A DNA stretch of 13,369 nucleotides from JACQAI01 sp035507915. Its GTDB lineage: Bacteria > Pseudomonadota > Alphaproteobacteria > Elsterales > Elsteraceae. The stretch spans positions 1 to 13,369 of the forward strand of contig DATJNS010000516.1 in the NCBI GenBank assembly GCA_035507915.1. The letters are read 5' to 3'. This document shows positions 13,105-13,369 of the stretch, in pieces. Below the pieces are notes generated by a model. That model was not told where the DNA came from. It made no database searches and worked only from the letters and a program-made list of their open reading frames with translations. A program made the translations under genes and the position numbers. Positions within the stretch are counted from its first letter, which is position 1. Every line of letters starts with the position of its first letter.

Positions 13105-13172
13105 CACACGCTGCCGGCGCCCGCGGGAGCCCCCGGGTCCGCGCGTAGCGTGGGCTCGCAATGACGACGTCA
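13105..13172. repeat. REP-like imperfect palindrome between convergent genes
   Basis: An imperfect inverted repeat pairs CACGCT near 13107 with AGCGTG near 13147 around a CCCGCGGGAGCCCCCGGG core. It is followed by GCTCGCAATGACGACGTCA. Read on the minus strand the end gives GTCATTGCGAGC, a motif I recall as common at the edges of dispersed bacterial palindromes. It fills the space between the CRP-type gene and the PEBP gene, and could also help end transcription. Confidence 0.35.
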
Positions 13173-13188
13173 CAGAGCACGCGACCGC

Positions 13189-13369
13189 TCAGCGCGCGTA
13201 GGTGCCGATCAGCTGGGCCTCGGCCAGAACGTGGCCGCGCGCGGCGTCAGCCACGCGCACGACCGACGCATCGCCCGGCAGGCTCAGGCGCTCGACGTCG
13301 AGCGCCAGCAGTCGGAAGTGATAGTGGTGCACGCCGCGTCCCTTGGGCGGGCACGGGCCGTCGTAGCGC
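13189..13369 (-). CDS. PEBP (YbhB/YbcL) family protein, C-terminal part
   Basis: My translation of the minus strand from the window edge reads RYDGPCPPKGRGVHHYHFRLLALDVERL, then SLPGDASVVRVADAARGHVLAEAQLIGTYAR and a TGA stop at 13191-13189. The G-P-C-P-P-x-G and H-x-Y-x-F-x-L-x-A-L-D motifs mark the phosphatidylethanolamine-binding protein family, YbhB/YbcL branch, sometimes called Raf-kinase-inhibitor-like. These are small cytosolic or periplasmic proteins of unclear role in bacteria. The first PEBP motif and the start lie beyond the window, so the protein is cut only by the window edge. It converges on the CRP-type gene across a 97-nt gap. Confidence 0.88.
   Translation of the reverse strand, partial: RYDGPCPPKGRGVHHYHFRLLALDVERLSLPGDASVVRVADAARGHVLAEAQLIGTYAR

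Overview
The window is G+C-rich (roughly two-thirds by eye) and its codons almost always end in G or C. The gene set suggests an alphaproteobacterium, probably of the Rhodospirillales or a related order. The clues are the rpiB-glyA-nrdR cluster beside a Ros/MucR regulator, an LdtR-like MarR pair, a DmeR/DmeF metal-efflux pair, and short palindromes of the kind scattered through alphaproteobacterial genomes. No mobile element, CRISPR array, tRNA or rRNA was seen. The genus cannot be fixed from this sequence alone.

Layout. Positions 1-2450 hold a minus-strand housekeeping operon: rpiB, glyA (one-carbon metabolism) and nrdR (repressor of ribonucleotide reductase genes), with a good promoter upstream of rpiB. 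Divergent to it is a mucR/ros-type regulator (2629-3090), which appears to be translationally coupled to a 16-codon leader ORF. Positions 3187-4428 form an apparent oxygen/redox-responsive module. It contains a perfect FNR box, two adjacent hairpins ending in a strong intrinsic terminator, an unrecognised 99-aa protein, a second FNR box, and an FNR/FixK-type regulator lacking the FNR iron-sulphur cysteines. Then come a DUF2867 protein and a small DUF6898-like protein on the minus strand, glutaryl-CoA dehydrogenase on the plus strand, and a 72-aa protein behind a third, near-consensus FNR box.

Positions 7106-8406 hold dmeF (cobalt/nickel efflux, with a histidine-rich loop) and its CsoR/RcnR-family repressor dmeR, with an operator-like site upstream. 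An OprB-type carbohydrate porin follows on the plus strand, perhaps coupled to a tiny upstream ORF. It converges on a secreted coiled-coil protein. Positions 10985-13091 hold two tandem MarR-family paralogues diverging from a CRP-type regulator. A perfect CRP consensus palindrome lies between them, at class II spacing for the marR promoter. The window ends in the C-terminal part of a PEBP (YbhB/YbcL) protein.

Main themes: six transcriptional regulators plus NrdR in 13 kb, several with plausible target sites nearby. The observations most worth testing are the FNR-box/two-hairpin unit at 3187-3297 (candidate small RNA or attenuator), the leader peptide of mucR, and the CRP site between marR and crp.
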